Of a DNA stretch of 64,000 nucleotides, positions 34,757-43,278 are shown in pieces. Within the stretch, counting starts at the first letter, position 1. Each line of letters opens with the position of its first letter. The translations under genes were made by a program, and so were the position numbers. Below the pieces are notes generated by a model. The model was not told the DNA's origin. It searched no databases and worked only from the letters and a program-made list of their open reading frames with translations. Source of the DNA: Sphingomonas endophytica (GTDB lineage: Bacteria; Pseudomonadota; Alphaproteobacteria; Sphingomonadales; Sphingomonadaceae); contig NZ_JACIJN010000005.1 in assembly GCF_014199415.1 (NCBI RefSeq), positions 224,069-288,068 of the forward strand, in the 5' to 3' direction.

Positions 34757-35847
34757 GCGACACGCCCGAGGTGCGGATCGACGCCGGTGGCGAGCGGGTC
34801 CGCGTCCGCGCCGGCGCCAGTCCCACCGAGGTGCGGGACGAATCGACGCGCCACGAAATCCGCCGCGCCGCGGTCTGGCTCGGGATGGCCGGCGCGATCG
34901 CGCTGGTGGTCCTGCTGATCCAGCCGCTGCTCATCATCTTCGCGGCGCTCGTCTTCGCCGCGCTGCTCGACGGTGGGGTGCGGCTGCTCGGGCGCGTGCT
35001 GCCGATCGGGCGCAGCTGGCGGTTGCTGATCGTCTGCCTGCTGACCATCGCCTTCCTGCTCGGCACCTTCTATCTCGCCGGCGTCCAGATCACCGCCCAG
35101 GCACAGCAACTCCGCTCGACCGTCGAGGTGCAGGTGCTGCGCGTCAGCGGCTGGCTGAGCGCGCAGGGGCTGATGCCGGGCGTCAGTGACCTGGGCGGCG
35201 TCGCCCGACAGGCGATGGCGTCGCTGGGCCGCGTCACCAGCTGGCTGGGCACCGCCGCGGGCGCGCTGACCAGCGGCTTCATGATCGTCGTGCTCGGGCT
35301 GTTCATCGCGATCGACCCGCACGGCTATGAGCGCGGGATGCAATGGATGGTGCCCGAGCGCCACCGCATCGAGTTCGCCGTAACGGTCAAGCGCATGGCG
35401 CAGACGCTGCGCCGGCTGCTCGCCGGACGCCTGCTCGGCATGGCGTTCGAAGGCGTGCTGACCGCGATCGCCTTGTGGATCGTCGGGGTGCCGATGGCGA
35501 TGATCCTCGGCATTCTCACCGGCCTGCTCGCCTTCATCCCCAATATCGGCGCGTTCATCTCTGGCGCGCTGATGGTCGCGGTCGGCTTTTCGGCGGGCGT
35601 GCACACCGGGGTGCTGGCGATCGTCGTCTATATCGTCGTGCAGACCTTCGACGGCTATGTCGTGATCCCGATGGTCGCCAAGCGCACCGTCGACCTGCCC
35701 CCGGCGCTGACGCTCGGCGCGCAGATCCTCGCCAGCGCGCTGTTCGGGATCATGGGGCTGGCGCTCGCCGATCCGATGACCGCGATCCTCAAGACCGCAA
35801 TGGAGCGCCGCTCCGAAAACGTCGAGGACAGCCAGCCGCACGACTGA
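34753..35847 (+). CDS. AI-2E family transporter
   Basis: A 364-aa polytopic membrane protein with about seven or eight hydrophobic segments in the family pattern: two helices, a long amphipathic region, then a bundle with GVPMAMILGILTGLLAFIPNIG and the C-terminal LPPALTLGAQILASALFGIMGLALADP. The family was named for autoinducer-2 export, but many members transport other solutes or ions (for example Na+/H+ exchange), so a specific role cannot be given. It overlaps lepB by 4 bases. Confidence 0.88.
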   Translation: MSDTPEVRIDAGGERVRVRAGASPTEVRDESTRHEIRRAAVWLGMAGAIALVVLLIQPLLIIFAALVFAALLDGGVRLLGRVLPIGRSWRLLIVCLLTIAFLLGTFYLAGVQITAQAQQLRSTVEVQVLRVSGWLSAQGLMPGVSDLGGVARQAMASLGRVTSWLGTAAGALTSGFMIVVLGLFIAIDPHGYERGMQWMVPERHRIEFAVTVKRMAQTLRRLLAGRLLGMAFEGVLTAIALWIVGVPMAMILGILTGLLAFIPNIGAFISGALMVAVGFSAGVHTGVLAIVVYIVVQTFDGYVVIPMVAKRTVDLPPALTLGAQILASALFGIMGLALADPMTAILKTAMERRSENVEDSQPHD

Positions 35848-35966
35848 CCGTTGCGCGGCACGGCTGGCGCGCCCCGCCGGACGCTGCTAAAGCCCGCGTC
35901 CCGTGTAGGAACGGGCGCAGGAAGAACCGATTGCGCGTCGACGAGCCAGCTTCAACTCCCTCGACC

Positions 35967-36887
35967 ATGTCTGCCGCCGATGCCGCGCCGCTGGTCGCGC
36001 TGAAGCCGGTCCAGACGCTGCGCCGGCGCTGGCCGATGCTGCTGGCGACGGTGCTGAGCATCGCGATGCTGATCGGGGTCGGCTATGAGCTGTTCGACGA
36101 CGGCCTCGCCGGCGTCCGGCGCGTGACCCCGGTGTCATGGGGCTTCTATCTCTTCTTCCTGGCGTCCTATTTCACCCTGCCGGTCTGTGACTTCGTCATT
36201 TTCCGGCGGCTGTGGAACGTCCCCGCCGCCGCCTTCCCGGCGCTCAACCGCAAGCGGATCGCGAACGACATCCTGATCGGCTATTCGGGCGACGCCTATT
36301 TCTACGCCTGGGCGCGCGCACGGCTCGACATGGTCGCCGCGCCGTTCGGGGCGGTGAAGGACGTCACGATCGTCTCCGGCATCACCGGCAACGTCACCGC
36401 GCTGCTGCTCGCGGCGATCGCGCTGCCGCTCGGCTATCAGCTGATCGCGCCCGAGGTGGTGGCGGCGATGATCTGGTCGCTGGTGTTTGCCACTGCGCTG
36501 TCGCTGGGGCTGATCCTCTTCTCCAAACGCGTCTTCTCGCTGCCGCGGCGCGATCTGTGGTTCATCTTCTGGATCGATCTGCTGCGGATCGGCGGCACCT
36601 GCGTCACGATCGCGCTCGCCTGGGCCTGGGCGATCCCCAGCGTCTCGGTCGGCATGTGGCTGTTTCTGATCGCGGGGCGGCAATTGGTGTCGCGTTTGCC
36701 GTTCCTGCCCAACAAAGACCTGCTTTTCGCCAATTTCGCGATCCTGGTCATCGGGCATGACCGGTCGTTGTCGGACCTGATGGCGTTCACCGCAGCGTCA
36801 ACCGTGGTGATGCATGGGCTGCTGCTGCTGCTGTTCGGCGCGGTATATGTGACGGAAAGGATGCGCAGATGGCGCGAGGAACGCTGA
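35967..36887 (+). CDS. Polytopic membrane protein of unknown function
   Basis: A 306-aa protein with about eight hydrophobic segments (for example LLATVLSIAMLIGVGYELF, WGFYLFFLASYFTLPVCDF, VTALLLAAIALPLGYQLIA). The organisation with paired helices and RIANDILIGYSGDAYFYAWAR recalls the UPF0104/lysylphosphatidylglycerol-synthase membrane region type, but I see no firm motif. Its 3' end overlaps the DUF2141 gene by 19 bases, and a glycosyltransferase follows, so an envelope-related role is inferred only from context. ATG 35967 is chosen from the frame; the upstream frame overlaps the AI-2E gene. Confidence 0.7.
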   Translation: MSAADAAPLVALKPVQTLRRRWPMLLATVLSIAMLIGVGYELFDDGLAGVRRVTPVSWGFYLFFLASYFTLPVCDFVIFRRLWNVPAAAFPALNRKRIANDILIGYSGDAYFYAWARARLDMVAAPFGAVKDVTIVSGITGNVTALLLAAIALPLGYQLIAPEVVAAMIWSLVFATALSLGLILFSKRVFSLPRRDLWFIFWIDLLRIGGTCVTIALAWAWAIPSVSVGMWLFLIAGRQLVSRLPFLPNKDLLFANFAILVIGHDRSLSDLMAFTAASTVVMHGLLLLLFGAVYVTERMRRWREER

Positions 36888-37393
36888 CGATCGCCCTGGC
36901 CGGTCTGCTGACGCTCGCCGCGCCGGCCGCCGGGGCGCAGGTGCTGGGCAGCGACGCCGCCGCCTGCACCGGCACCGCGCCGGGCCCGGCGATCCTCGCC
37001 ACGGTCACCGGGCTGAAGGACCGCACCGGCACGCTGAAGCTGGAGCTGTACCCACCCAATGAGAAGGACTTTCTGGCGGGCGACGACGATCTGGCGCGCG
37101 AGGGCAAGTTCTTCCGCCGCGTCTCGATCGCCCCGCCCGCGTCGGGCGATGCCGCGATCTGCATCCGCGTGCCGCGGCCGGGCCGCTATGCCTTGTTCCT
37201 CGGCCATGATCGCGACGGCAAGCGCAAGTTCAACTTCTGGAGCGACGGCGCGGGCTTCCCCAGCAATCACAAGATCGGGCGCGCGCGCCCCAAGCTGGTC
37301 GACGCGCTGATCGACGTCGGCCCCGGCCTCACCCGCACCACGATCCGCGCGCAATATCTGCGCGGGTTGGGCGGCTTCGGCTTCATGCGCTGA
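36869..37393 (+). CDS. DUF2141 domain exported protein
   Basis: A 174-aa protein with a signal peptide (ending APAAGAQ near residue 23) and a DUF2141 beta-sandwich: LKDRTGTLKLELYPP, the block PRPGRYALFLGHDRDGKRKFNFW and GFPSNHKIGRARP. Such proteins are periplasmic or surface exposed, with no known activity. It overlaps the preceding membrane-protein gene and is followed 14 bases later by a glycosyltransferase gene, forming a three-gene run. Confidence 0.86.
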   Translation: MARGTLTIALAGLLTLAAPAAGAQVLGSDAAACTGTAPGPAILATVTGLKDRTGTLKLELYPPNEKDFLAGDDDLAREGKFFRRVSIAPPASGDAAICIRVPRPGRYALFLGHDRDGKRKFNFWSDGAGFPSNHKIGRARPKLVDALIDVGPGLTRTTIRAQYLRGLGGFGFMR

Positions 37394-37407
37394 TCGGGAG
37401 ACGGACC

Positions 37408-38592
37408 ATGCGGATCGTCGACGTCAACGAATTCTACTCGCCGACCGGCGGCGGGGTACGCTCGTACCTCGACCGGAAAATGGCGCTGATGTCCGAACTG
37501 GGGCACCAGCAGATCGTGATCGCGCCCGGGCGCGAGGATCTCGTCGAGGAGCGCCCCGGCGGCGCGCGCATCCACTACGTCAAGTCGCCGGGCATCCCGT
37601 TCGACTCGAACTACGGGCTGTTCTGGGACGCGGCGCCGGTTCACGCGCTCCTCGATCATTACCGCCCCGACGTGGTCGAGAATTGCGCGCCGTGGCGGTC
37701 AGCGGCGATCGTCGCCGAGTGGCAGGGCGATGCCCTGCGCTCATGGTTCATGCACAACGACAATCTCGAGACCTATCCCAAGCGCTGGTTCGCACGGGTC
37801 GCGTCGGAGGCGACGATCGAGCGCGCGTTCGGCTGGTACGATCGCTACATGAACCGCTGGCTCGACAAGTTCGATACCGTCGTCACCAATGGTCCGGTGC
37901 TGACCGAGCGACTGCGCGCGCGCGGCATCCGCGTCGACGAGACGATGACATTGGGGATCGAGCGCGAGCATTTCTCGCCCGCGTTGCGCAGCGCCACGCT
38001 CCGCGCGGCGATGCTCGAACAATGCGGGCTGCCCGAGGATGCGTTCCTGCTGATCGGGGTCGGGCGGCATCATCCCGAGAAGCGCTGGCCGATGGTCATC
38101 GACGCGGTGCGCCGCGCCGGGGCGAAGCTGCCGGTCGGGCTGGTGCTGCTCGGGCTCGGGCCGGACACGCGGACGCTGGAGCGGCACATCGCCGAAAGCC
38201 CGCACGTCCGCATGTTTCAGCCGATCTATCACCGCGGCCAGCTCGCCTCGATCATGGCCAGCGCCGACGCGCTGGTCCATGGCTGCGACACCGAGACGTT
38301 CGGACTGGTCGCCTCGGAAGCGCTCGCCTCGGGGCTGCCGCTGATCGTGCCCGACCGCGGCGGCGCGGCGGCGGTGCCGAAGCCCGAATATGGCGCATGG
38401 TTCCGCAGCGGCGACGCCTATGACTGCGCGCGCGCGATCGTCGCGCTGGCGTCACGCGACAAGAAGTTGCTGCACCGTGCGGCCGCGATCGCCGCGCCGA
38501 AGGTGTGGAGCGACCGCGAACATGCGCAGGCGCTGATTGCGCATTATCAGGCGCTGATCGACGCGCGCGCTACGGTCAGCAGATCGGCATAG
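37408..38592 (+). CDS. Glycosyltransferase, GT4-like
   Basis: A 394-aa protein with a two-Rossmann GT-B fold. The N-terminal FYSPTGGGVRSYLDRK is the acceptor-side glycine motif; the C-terminal half has GVGRHHPEKRWPMVI, MASADALVHGCDTETFGLVASEALASGLPLIVPDRGG, with the E(x7)E motif of GT4 enzymes. It should transfer a sugar to an envelope lipid or polysaccharide, but donor and acceptor are unknown. RBS GGGAG is 10 bases upstream. Its end overlaps the convergent DUF2334 gene by 46 bases. Confidence 0.9.
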   Translation: MRIVDVNEFYSPTGGGVRSYLDRKMALMSELGHQQIVIAPGREDLVEERPGGARIHYVKSPGIPFDSNYGLFWDAAPVHALLDHYRPDVVENCAPWRSAAIVAEWQGDALRSWFMHNDNLETYPKRWFARVASEATIERAFGWYDRYMNRWLDKFDTVVTNGPVLTERLRARGIRVDETMTLGIEREHFSPALRSATLRAAMLEQCGLPEDAFLLIGVGRHHPEKRWPMVIDAVRRAGAKLPVGLVLLGLGPDTRTLERHIAESPHVRMFQPIYHRGQLASIMASADALVHGCDTETFGLVASEALASGLPLIVPDRGGAAAVPKPEYGAWFRSGDAYDCARAIVALASRDKKLLHRAAAIAAPKVWSDREHAQALIAHYQALIDARATVSRSA

Positions 38593-39293
38593 GCCGCCGG
38601 GCGGCGCCCGCCGCGCGTGAACGCGGCGAAGGTGCGGTCGATGCTGCGCAGCAATGCCGGGCGCGTCACGTCGCCGGGATGCACCGCGATCCGCACCGTC
38701 GGCAACGGCTGGAGCGCATGGCGCAGCACCGCCGCCGCGGCGAGCGAGCTGAGCGCGCGCGCCTCGCTGCGACTCGCCCAGGTGATGACCGGGCCGCGCG
38801 CCACGACCCCGCCGCCCGGTGCCCAGACGCGCGCATGATCCTCGGCAAGCGCGAAGCCGGCGTCGCCGAGCGCGGCGCGCGCGCCGTCCGAATAAAGCCA
38901 CGCCGGCGCGATGAACCCCGCCGCCGCGCGACCGGTCGCGTCTTCCAGCAGCGTCTTGCCGCGCCGCATCCGCGCCAGCGCCTCGTCATGACCGAGCCCG
39001 AGGAACTCGCCCTCGCCGGCGGTCATCCGCCTGGCCTTGAGCGCCGCGACGCCATTGTGCGTGCTGTCGTCGCGATGGAACCAGCCATGGACGAACATCT
39101 CGACGCCCGCATCGGACCAGCGTCGCAGCCGCGCGGTGAACGCCGGGGTCCAGGGCGCGCTGCCCCAATGATCGGGGACGACCAGCATCGCCAGCCGCTC
39201 GCCGACATAGGGCGCGAGCCGGTCGAGCAATTGGTCGACCTCGCGCTCGAAGCGCGGCGAGACATCGTGGATGGAGGCGAGCAGGCGCTTCAT
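38547..39293 (-). CDS. DUF2334 polysaccharide deacetylase-like protein
   Basis: A 248-aa protein of the DUF2334 group, distantly related to polysaccharide deacetylases. It starts MKRLLASIHDVSPRFEREVD, with the metal-site aspartate in SIHDVSP, and has FVHGWFHRDDSTHNG carrying the two histidines. GFIAPAWLYSDGARAAL and VRIAVHPGDV match later motifs. No signal peptide is seen. It may deacetylate a glycan or glycolipid; the neighbouring glycosyltransferase on the opposite strand supports this only weakly. The ATG at 39293 is chosen by family N-terminus. Confidence 0.85.
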   Translation of the reverse strand: MKRLLASIHDVSPRFEREVDQLLDRLAPYVGERLAMLVVPDHWGSAPWTPAFTARLRRWSDAGVEMFVHGWFHRDDSTHNGVAALKARRMTAGEGEFLGLGHDEALARMRRGKTLLEDATGRAAAGFIAPAWLYSDGARAALGDAGFALAEDHARVWAPGGGVVARGPVITWASRSEARALSSLAAAAVLRHALQPLPTVRIAVHPGDVTRPALLRSIDRTFAAFTRGGRRPAAYADLLTVARASISA

Positions 39294-39334
39294 GGCCGCC
39301 AGCACATGCGCACCCGGCCGCGCGGGCGCAAGTC

Positions 39335-39667
39335 TCAGTCGTCGGCGATCGCGCGGGCGAGCAGGTCGCGGATCGCGATCAGCGTCGGCGTGGCGGCGAC
39401 TGCCGCCGGCGCGGGGGCCGGTTCGCGGGCGAGCAATTGCTGCACGCCCTTGATCGTATAGCCCTCGCGATTGAGCAGCCGGTCGATCCGCTCGACCAGC
39501 GCCACGTCCTCCGGTCGATAATAACGGCGGTTGCCCGCGCGCGTCACCGGCCGGAGTTGCGGAAAGCGACTTTCCCAATACCGCAGGATATGCGGCGCGA
39601 GGCCGGTCGCCTGGGCGACCTCGCCGATGGTGCGAAACGCGGCGGCGGATTTGGCGTCCGACGCCAA
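39335..39667 (-). CDS. MerR family transcriptional regulator
   Basis: A 110-aa regulator with an N-terminal winged helix-turn-helix of the MerR class: [28 protein letters not shown], followed by [19 protein letters not shown]. There is no long dimer helix or metal-binding tail. Such a gene follows ihfA in many alphaproteobacteria and is probably co-transcribed, with only 4 bases between them. Its targets are unknown. Confidence 0.92.
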   Translation of the reverse strand: MASDAKSAAAFRTIGEVAQATGLAPHILRYWESRFPQLRPVTRAGNRRYYRPEDVALVERIDRLLNREGYTIKGVQQLLAREPAPAPAAVAATPTLIAIRDLLARAIADD

Positions 39668-39671
39668 AAGC

Positions 39672-39968
39672 TCAGCCCGCGACGATGCGGTCGCGCATCA
39701 TCTGGCTCGCACGGAAGGTCAGCACGCGGCGCGGCGCGATCGGCACCTCGACGCCGGTCTTCGGATTGCGGCCGATCCGCTCGCCCTTGTCCCGCAGCAC
39801 GAACGTGCCGAAGCCCGAGATCTTGACGTTCTCGCCCTTCGCGAGCGCGCCGCACATATTGTCGAGGATCTGCTCGACCAGCCGCGACGAATCCGCGCGT
39901 GAGAGCCCCACCTGCTTGTGGAGCGACTCCGCCAGATCGGCGCGGGTCAACGTACCTGCTTCAGTCAT
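39672..39968 (-). CDS. ihfA: Integration host factor subunit alpha
   Basis: A 98-aa DNA-bending protein of the HU/IHF family, acting with IhfB in nucleoid structure and recombination or transcription. [54 protein letters not shown] and the proline-containing arm [14 protein letters not shown] are diagnostic. ATG 39968 gives the normal length. It is downstream of fabH on the same strand. Confidence 0.95.
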   Translation of the reverse strand: MTEAGTLTRADLAESLHKQVGLSRADSSRLVEQILDNMCGALAKGENVKISGFGTFVLRDKGERIGRNPKTGVEVPIAPRRVLTFRASQMMRDRIVAG

Positions 39969-40059
39969 CGACTTCCCTCTACCCCCCGGAAAGGTTGCAC
40001 AATTCACGTCCCGCTTAGAACGAAGCGCGCGAATTGTCGATGCAGCCGCCCGTCGCGGG

Positions 40060-41040
40060 TCAGACGCGGATGACCGCCGCGCCCCAGGTGAATCCGCCGC
40101 CCATCGCCTCCAGCACGACGATGTGTCCGGGCTGGATCCGGCCGTCGCGCATCGCCTGGTCGAGCGCCAGCGGAACGGAGGCGGCCGACGTGTTGGCGTG
40201 CTGGTCGACGGTGACCACAACCTTTTCAGACGGCAGGGAAAGTTTGCGCGCCGTGGCGTCGAGAATGCGAGCGTTCGCCTGGTGCGGCACCACCCAGTCG
40301 ACCGCGTCGGTGGGCAGTCCGGCGGCGTGCAGCGCCTCCTCCATCACCGCCGCCAGATTGACGACGGCATGGCGAAAAACCTCCCGCCCCTTCATCCGCA
40401 GCTTGCCGACGGTGCCGGTCGTGGACGGACCACCATCCACAAAAAGCAACCCATTATGGCGGCCATCGGCGTGGAGCCGGGTGGCAAGCACGCCGCGCGC
40501 GCCCGGATCGTTGACATCGGCGACGGAGTCGCGCGCTTCCAGTACGATCGCACCCGCCCCGTCGCCGAACAGGACGCAGGTGGTGCGATCCTCCCAGTCG
40601 AGGATGCGGCTGAACGTCTCGGCCCCGATCACCAGCGCACGGCGGTGCGCGCCGGCGCGGATCATGCTGTCGGCGACCTGCACCGCATAGAGGAACCCCG
40701 AGCAGACCGCCGCGACGTCGAACGCGACGCAATCGTCGATCGCCAGCATCGCCTGCACCTTGGTGGCGGTGGCCGGGAAGGTGTTGTCGGGGGTGGCGGT
40801 GGCCAGCACGAGCAGGTCGATGTCACCCGGCGCCAGCCCGGCCGAAATCAGCGCGGCGGCGGCGGCATCGCGCGCCAGCGTGGCGGTCGTCTCGCCCTCA
40901 CCCGCGATATGGCGGAAGCGAATGCCGGTGCGCTCGACGATCCATTCGTCGGACGTGTCGACCCGCTCGGCCAGCTCGGCATTGGAGACGCGGCGGGCGG
41001 GCAGCGCACTGCCCGTTCCCGTCAGCACGGCACGGATCAT
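40060..41040 (-). CDS. fabH: Beta-ketoacyl-ACP synthase III
   Basis: A 326-aa enzyme that starts type II fatty acid synthesis by condensing acetyl-CoA with malonyl-ACP. The catalytic cysteine is in [18 protein letters not shown]; the His-Asn pair is in [11 protein letters not shown] and [11 protein letters not shown]. The start overlaps the plsX stop (ATGA). The order rpmF-plsX-fabH-ihfA-merR is conserved. Confidence 0.96.
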   Translation of the reverse strand: MIRAVLTGTGSALPARRVSNAELAERVDTSDEWIVERTGIRFRHIAGEGETTATLARDAAAAALISAGLAPGDIDLLVLATATPDNTFPATATKVQAMLAIDDCVAFDVAAVCSGFLYAVQVADSMIRAGAHRRALVIGAETFSRILDWEDRTTCVLFGDGAGAIVLEARDSVADVNDPGARGVLATRLHADGRHNGLLFVDGGPSTTGTVGKLRMKGREVFRHAVVNLAAVMEEALHAAGLPTDAVDWVVPHQANARILDATARKLSLPSEKVVVTVDQHANTSAASVPLALDQAMRDGRIQPGHIVVLEAMGGGFTWGAAVIRV

Positions 41041-42071
41041 GCAGCCGCCTTCGCTTCGAAATGGCGCAGATCCTCGACGATCCGGCGCGTCAGGTCGGCG
41101 CGCACCATCTTGGCGGCGTTGCCGATCGCGGTCGCCACGCCGCGCTCGTTCGCGCTGCCGTGGCTTTTGACCACCAGCCCGTTGAGCCCGAGGAAGACCG
41201 CGCCATTGTGATTGTTGGGGTCGAGGTGATCGCGCAGCAGCTCGGTCGCCGGGCGCGAGATCAGGAAGCCGACCTTCGAGCGCACCGAACTGCGGAACGC
41301 GCGCTTGAGCAGGTCGGCGACGAAGCGCGCGGTACCCTCGGCGGTCTTGAGCGCGATATTGCCCGAGAAGCCGTCGCAGACGATCACGTCATGCTCGCCA
41401 CGCGACAGCCGGTCGCCCTCGACGAAGCCGGTGAACTTCATCGGCAGGTGCGGGGCGGCGCGCAGCATCTGCGCGGCGTCGCGGATCTCGCCGGTGCCCT
41501 TCTGGTCCTCGCTGCCGATGTTGAGCAGCGCGACGCGCGGCGCTTCCAGCTCCAGCGTGGTGCGCGCATAAGCCGCGCCCATCACCGCGAATTGCACGAG
41601 GTTGCGCGCGTCGCACTCGGTGTTGGCGCCGAGGTCGAGCATCACGCAGTCATTGTCGCCGAGCGTCGGCAGCAACGCCGCCAGCGCCGGGCGGTCGATG
41701 CCGCGCATCGTCCGCAGCGACAGTTTGGCCATCGCCATCAGCGCGCCGGTGTTGCCGGCGGACACCGCCGCGGCGGCACGCCCCTGCTTCACGCAGTCGA
41801 TCGCGACCCCCATCGAGGTCGTCTTCGCGCGACGGATCGCCTGGCTCGGCTTCTCGTCGCCCGCGATCACGTCGGGGGCGTGGACGATCTCGGAATGCTG
41901 GGCGAGATTCGGGTGCTGCGACAGCCCGTCGCGAATCGCCGCCTCGTCGCCGACCAACAGATAGTTGACGTCGTCGTAGCGGCGGCACGCGCGCGCCACC
42001 CCGGCCAGCATCACCGCCAGCCCCTCGTCACCGCCCATCGCATCGACGGCGATCCGGGACCTGTCGGACAT
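41037..42071 (-). CDS. plsX: Phosphate acyltransferase PlsX
   Basis: A 344-aa enzyme that makes acyl-phosphate from acyl-ACP for phospholipid synthesis. The start [36 protein letters not shown] and [20 protein letters not shown] match the family. ATG 42071 is used; the frame is open a little further upstream. The gene lies between rpmF and fabH. Confidence 0.96.
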   Translation of the reverse strand: MSDRSRIAVDAMGGDEGLAVMLAGVARACRRYDDVNYLLVGDEAAIRDGLSQHPNLAQHSEIVHAPDVIAGDEKPSQAIRRAKTTSMGVAIDCVKQGRAAAAVSAGNTGALMAMAKLSLRTMRGIDRPALAALLPTLGDNDCVMLDLGANTECDARNLVQFAVMGAAYARTTLELEAPRVALLNIGSEDQKGTGEIRDAAQMLRAAPHLPMKFTGFVEGDRLSRGEHDVIVCDGFSGNIALKTAEGTARFVADLLKRAFRSSVRSKVGFLISRPATELLRDHLDPNNHNGAVFLGLNGLVVKSHGSANERGVATAIGNAAKMVRADLTRRIVEDLRHFEAKAAA

Positions 42072-42114
42072 CACTGGACCTCGCTCCCGAAGCTGTGCCT
42101 GCACCCGGTCAGGC

Positions 42115-42294
42115 TCAGGCGTCGACCGCGATGACCTCGCGACCGTTGTAGTGACCGCAGGCGGTGCACAGGTTGTGCGGACGCTTCAACTCGCCGCAGT
42201 TCGGGCATTCCTGGAACGCCTCGACCGAGAGAGCGTCGTGCGCGCGGCGCATGCCACGGCGGGAGGGAGAAGTCTTTCGCTTGGGGACGGCCAT
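42115..42294 (-). CDS. rpmF: 50S ribosomal protein L32
   Basis: A 59-aa ribosomal protein starting [20 protein letters not shown]. The zinc-binding cysteines are in [18 protein letters not shown], so this is the Cys-containing (C+) form of L32, whose function does not change under the presence of the C- paralog. It is the first gene of the rpmF-plsX-fabH unit, 43 bases before plsX. It is short enough to be overlooked. Confidence 0.95.
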   Translation of the reverse strand: MAVPKRKTSPSRRGMRRAHDALSVEAFQECPNCGELKRPHNLCTACGHYNGREVIAVDA

Positions 42295-42506
42295 CGTGGC
42301 ACCTTGATTTGTCTAGTATTTCATAAGAGCGACGAACCGGTGCACGGTGCCGCGCGGACGATGCAAGCACCGGCCGCGGCAGACAGCCGGGCATCGGCTC
42401 GCATCGCGAAGCCCCGCGCCTATAGCGAATTCCCCGGCGGTTGCAAGTAAAGCCCGTCACACGTCCTCCGCGCGATCAACGCTTCGCGGCTGCCGAGGTG
42501 TCCCTC

Positions 42507-43166
42507 TCACGCCGAGAGCGCGCGGTCGCTGACGAACATATTGTGCGCGCGCTCGTGCGCGAAGGTGCTGGGCTTGCCATGGCCGGGGATGAAGGCGGTG
42601 TCGTCGCCGAGCGGCCACAGCTTGGCGACAATCGATTCGAGCAATTGCTTGTGGTTGCCCTGCGGCAGATCGGTGCGCCCGACCGACCCCTGGAACAGCA
42701 CGTCGCCGACCTGCGCGAATCGCGACGGGGCATGGTGGAAGATCACATGGCCCGCGGTGTGGCCCGGCGTGTGATAGACGTCGAGCGTCAGGTCGCCGAC
42801 CATCACCGTGTCGCCGTCCGCCAGCCAGCGGTCGGGCTCGAACACCACGCCGCGAATCCCCCAGTTGCGCCCGTCCTCGTCGAGCCGCGCCAACCAGAAA
42901 CGGTCGTCCTCGTGCGGCCCCTCGATCGGAACGCCCAGTTGCTCGGCGAGCGGTTTGGCCTCGCCGGCATGATCGATATGGCCATGGGTCAGCAGGATCT
43001 TCTCGACCGTCACCCCGGCCTGCTCGATGGCGGACAGAATGAGCGGCAGGTCGCCGCCGGGATCGACCACCGCCGCCTTCATCGTCGCGGTGCACCAGAT
43101 CAGCGTGCAATTCTGTTCGATCGCGGTGACGGGAACGATCGCGGCGCGCAACGGGGTGTCGGTCAT
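42507..43166 (-). CDS. MBL-fold metallo-hydrolase (glyoxalase II-like)
   Basis: A 219-aa metallo-beta-lactamase fold protein. The metal-binding motif is LLTHGHIDHAGEAK, with further ligands in HTPGHTAGHVIFHH, DVLFQGSVGRTDLPQG and FIPGHGKPSTFAHE. This is the YcbL-like glyoxalase II/persulfide-type hydrolase group; the substrate is uncertain. ATG 43166 is preceded by the purine-rich AGGAGTTTACG. It is divergent from pabB, with about 110 bases between. Confidence 0.92.
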   Translation of the reverse strand: MTDTPLRAAIVPVTAIEQNCTLIWCTATMKAAVVDPGGDLPLILSAIEQAGVTVEKILLTHGHIDHAGEAKPLAEQLGVPIEGPHEDDRFWLARLDEDGRNWGIRGVVFEPDRWLADGDTVMVGDLTLDVYHTPGHTAGHVIFHHAPSRFAQVGDVLFQGSVGRTDLPQGNHKQLLESIVAKLWPLGDDTAFIPGHGKPSTFAHERAHNMFVSDRALSA

Positions 43167-43278
43167 CGTAAACTCCTGCCGGGATGCCGGATCGCCGGTG
43201 TTCGGCGGATTAACTTCGACCTTGGTCGGACGCAACGCGACTTGCAGGCGTAACGACGGGCGGGCATCACGGGAGCCG

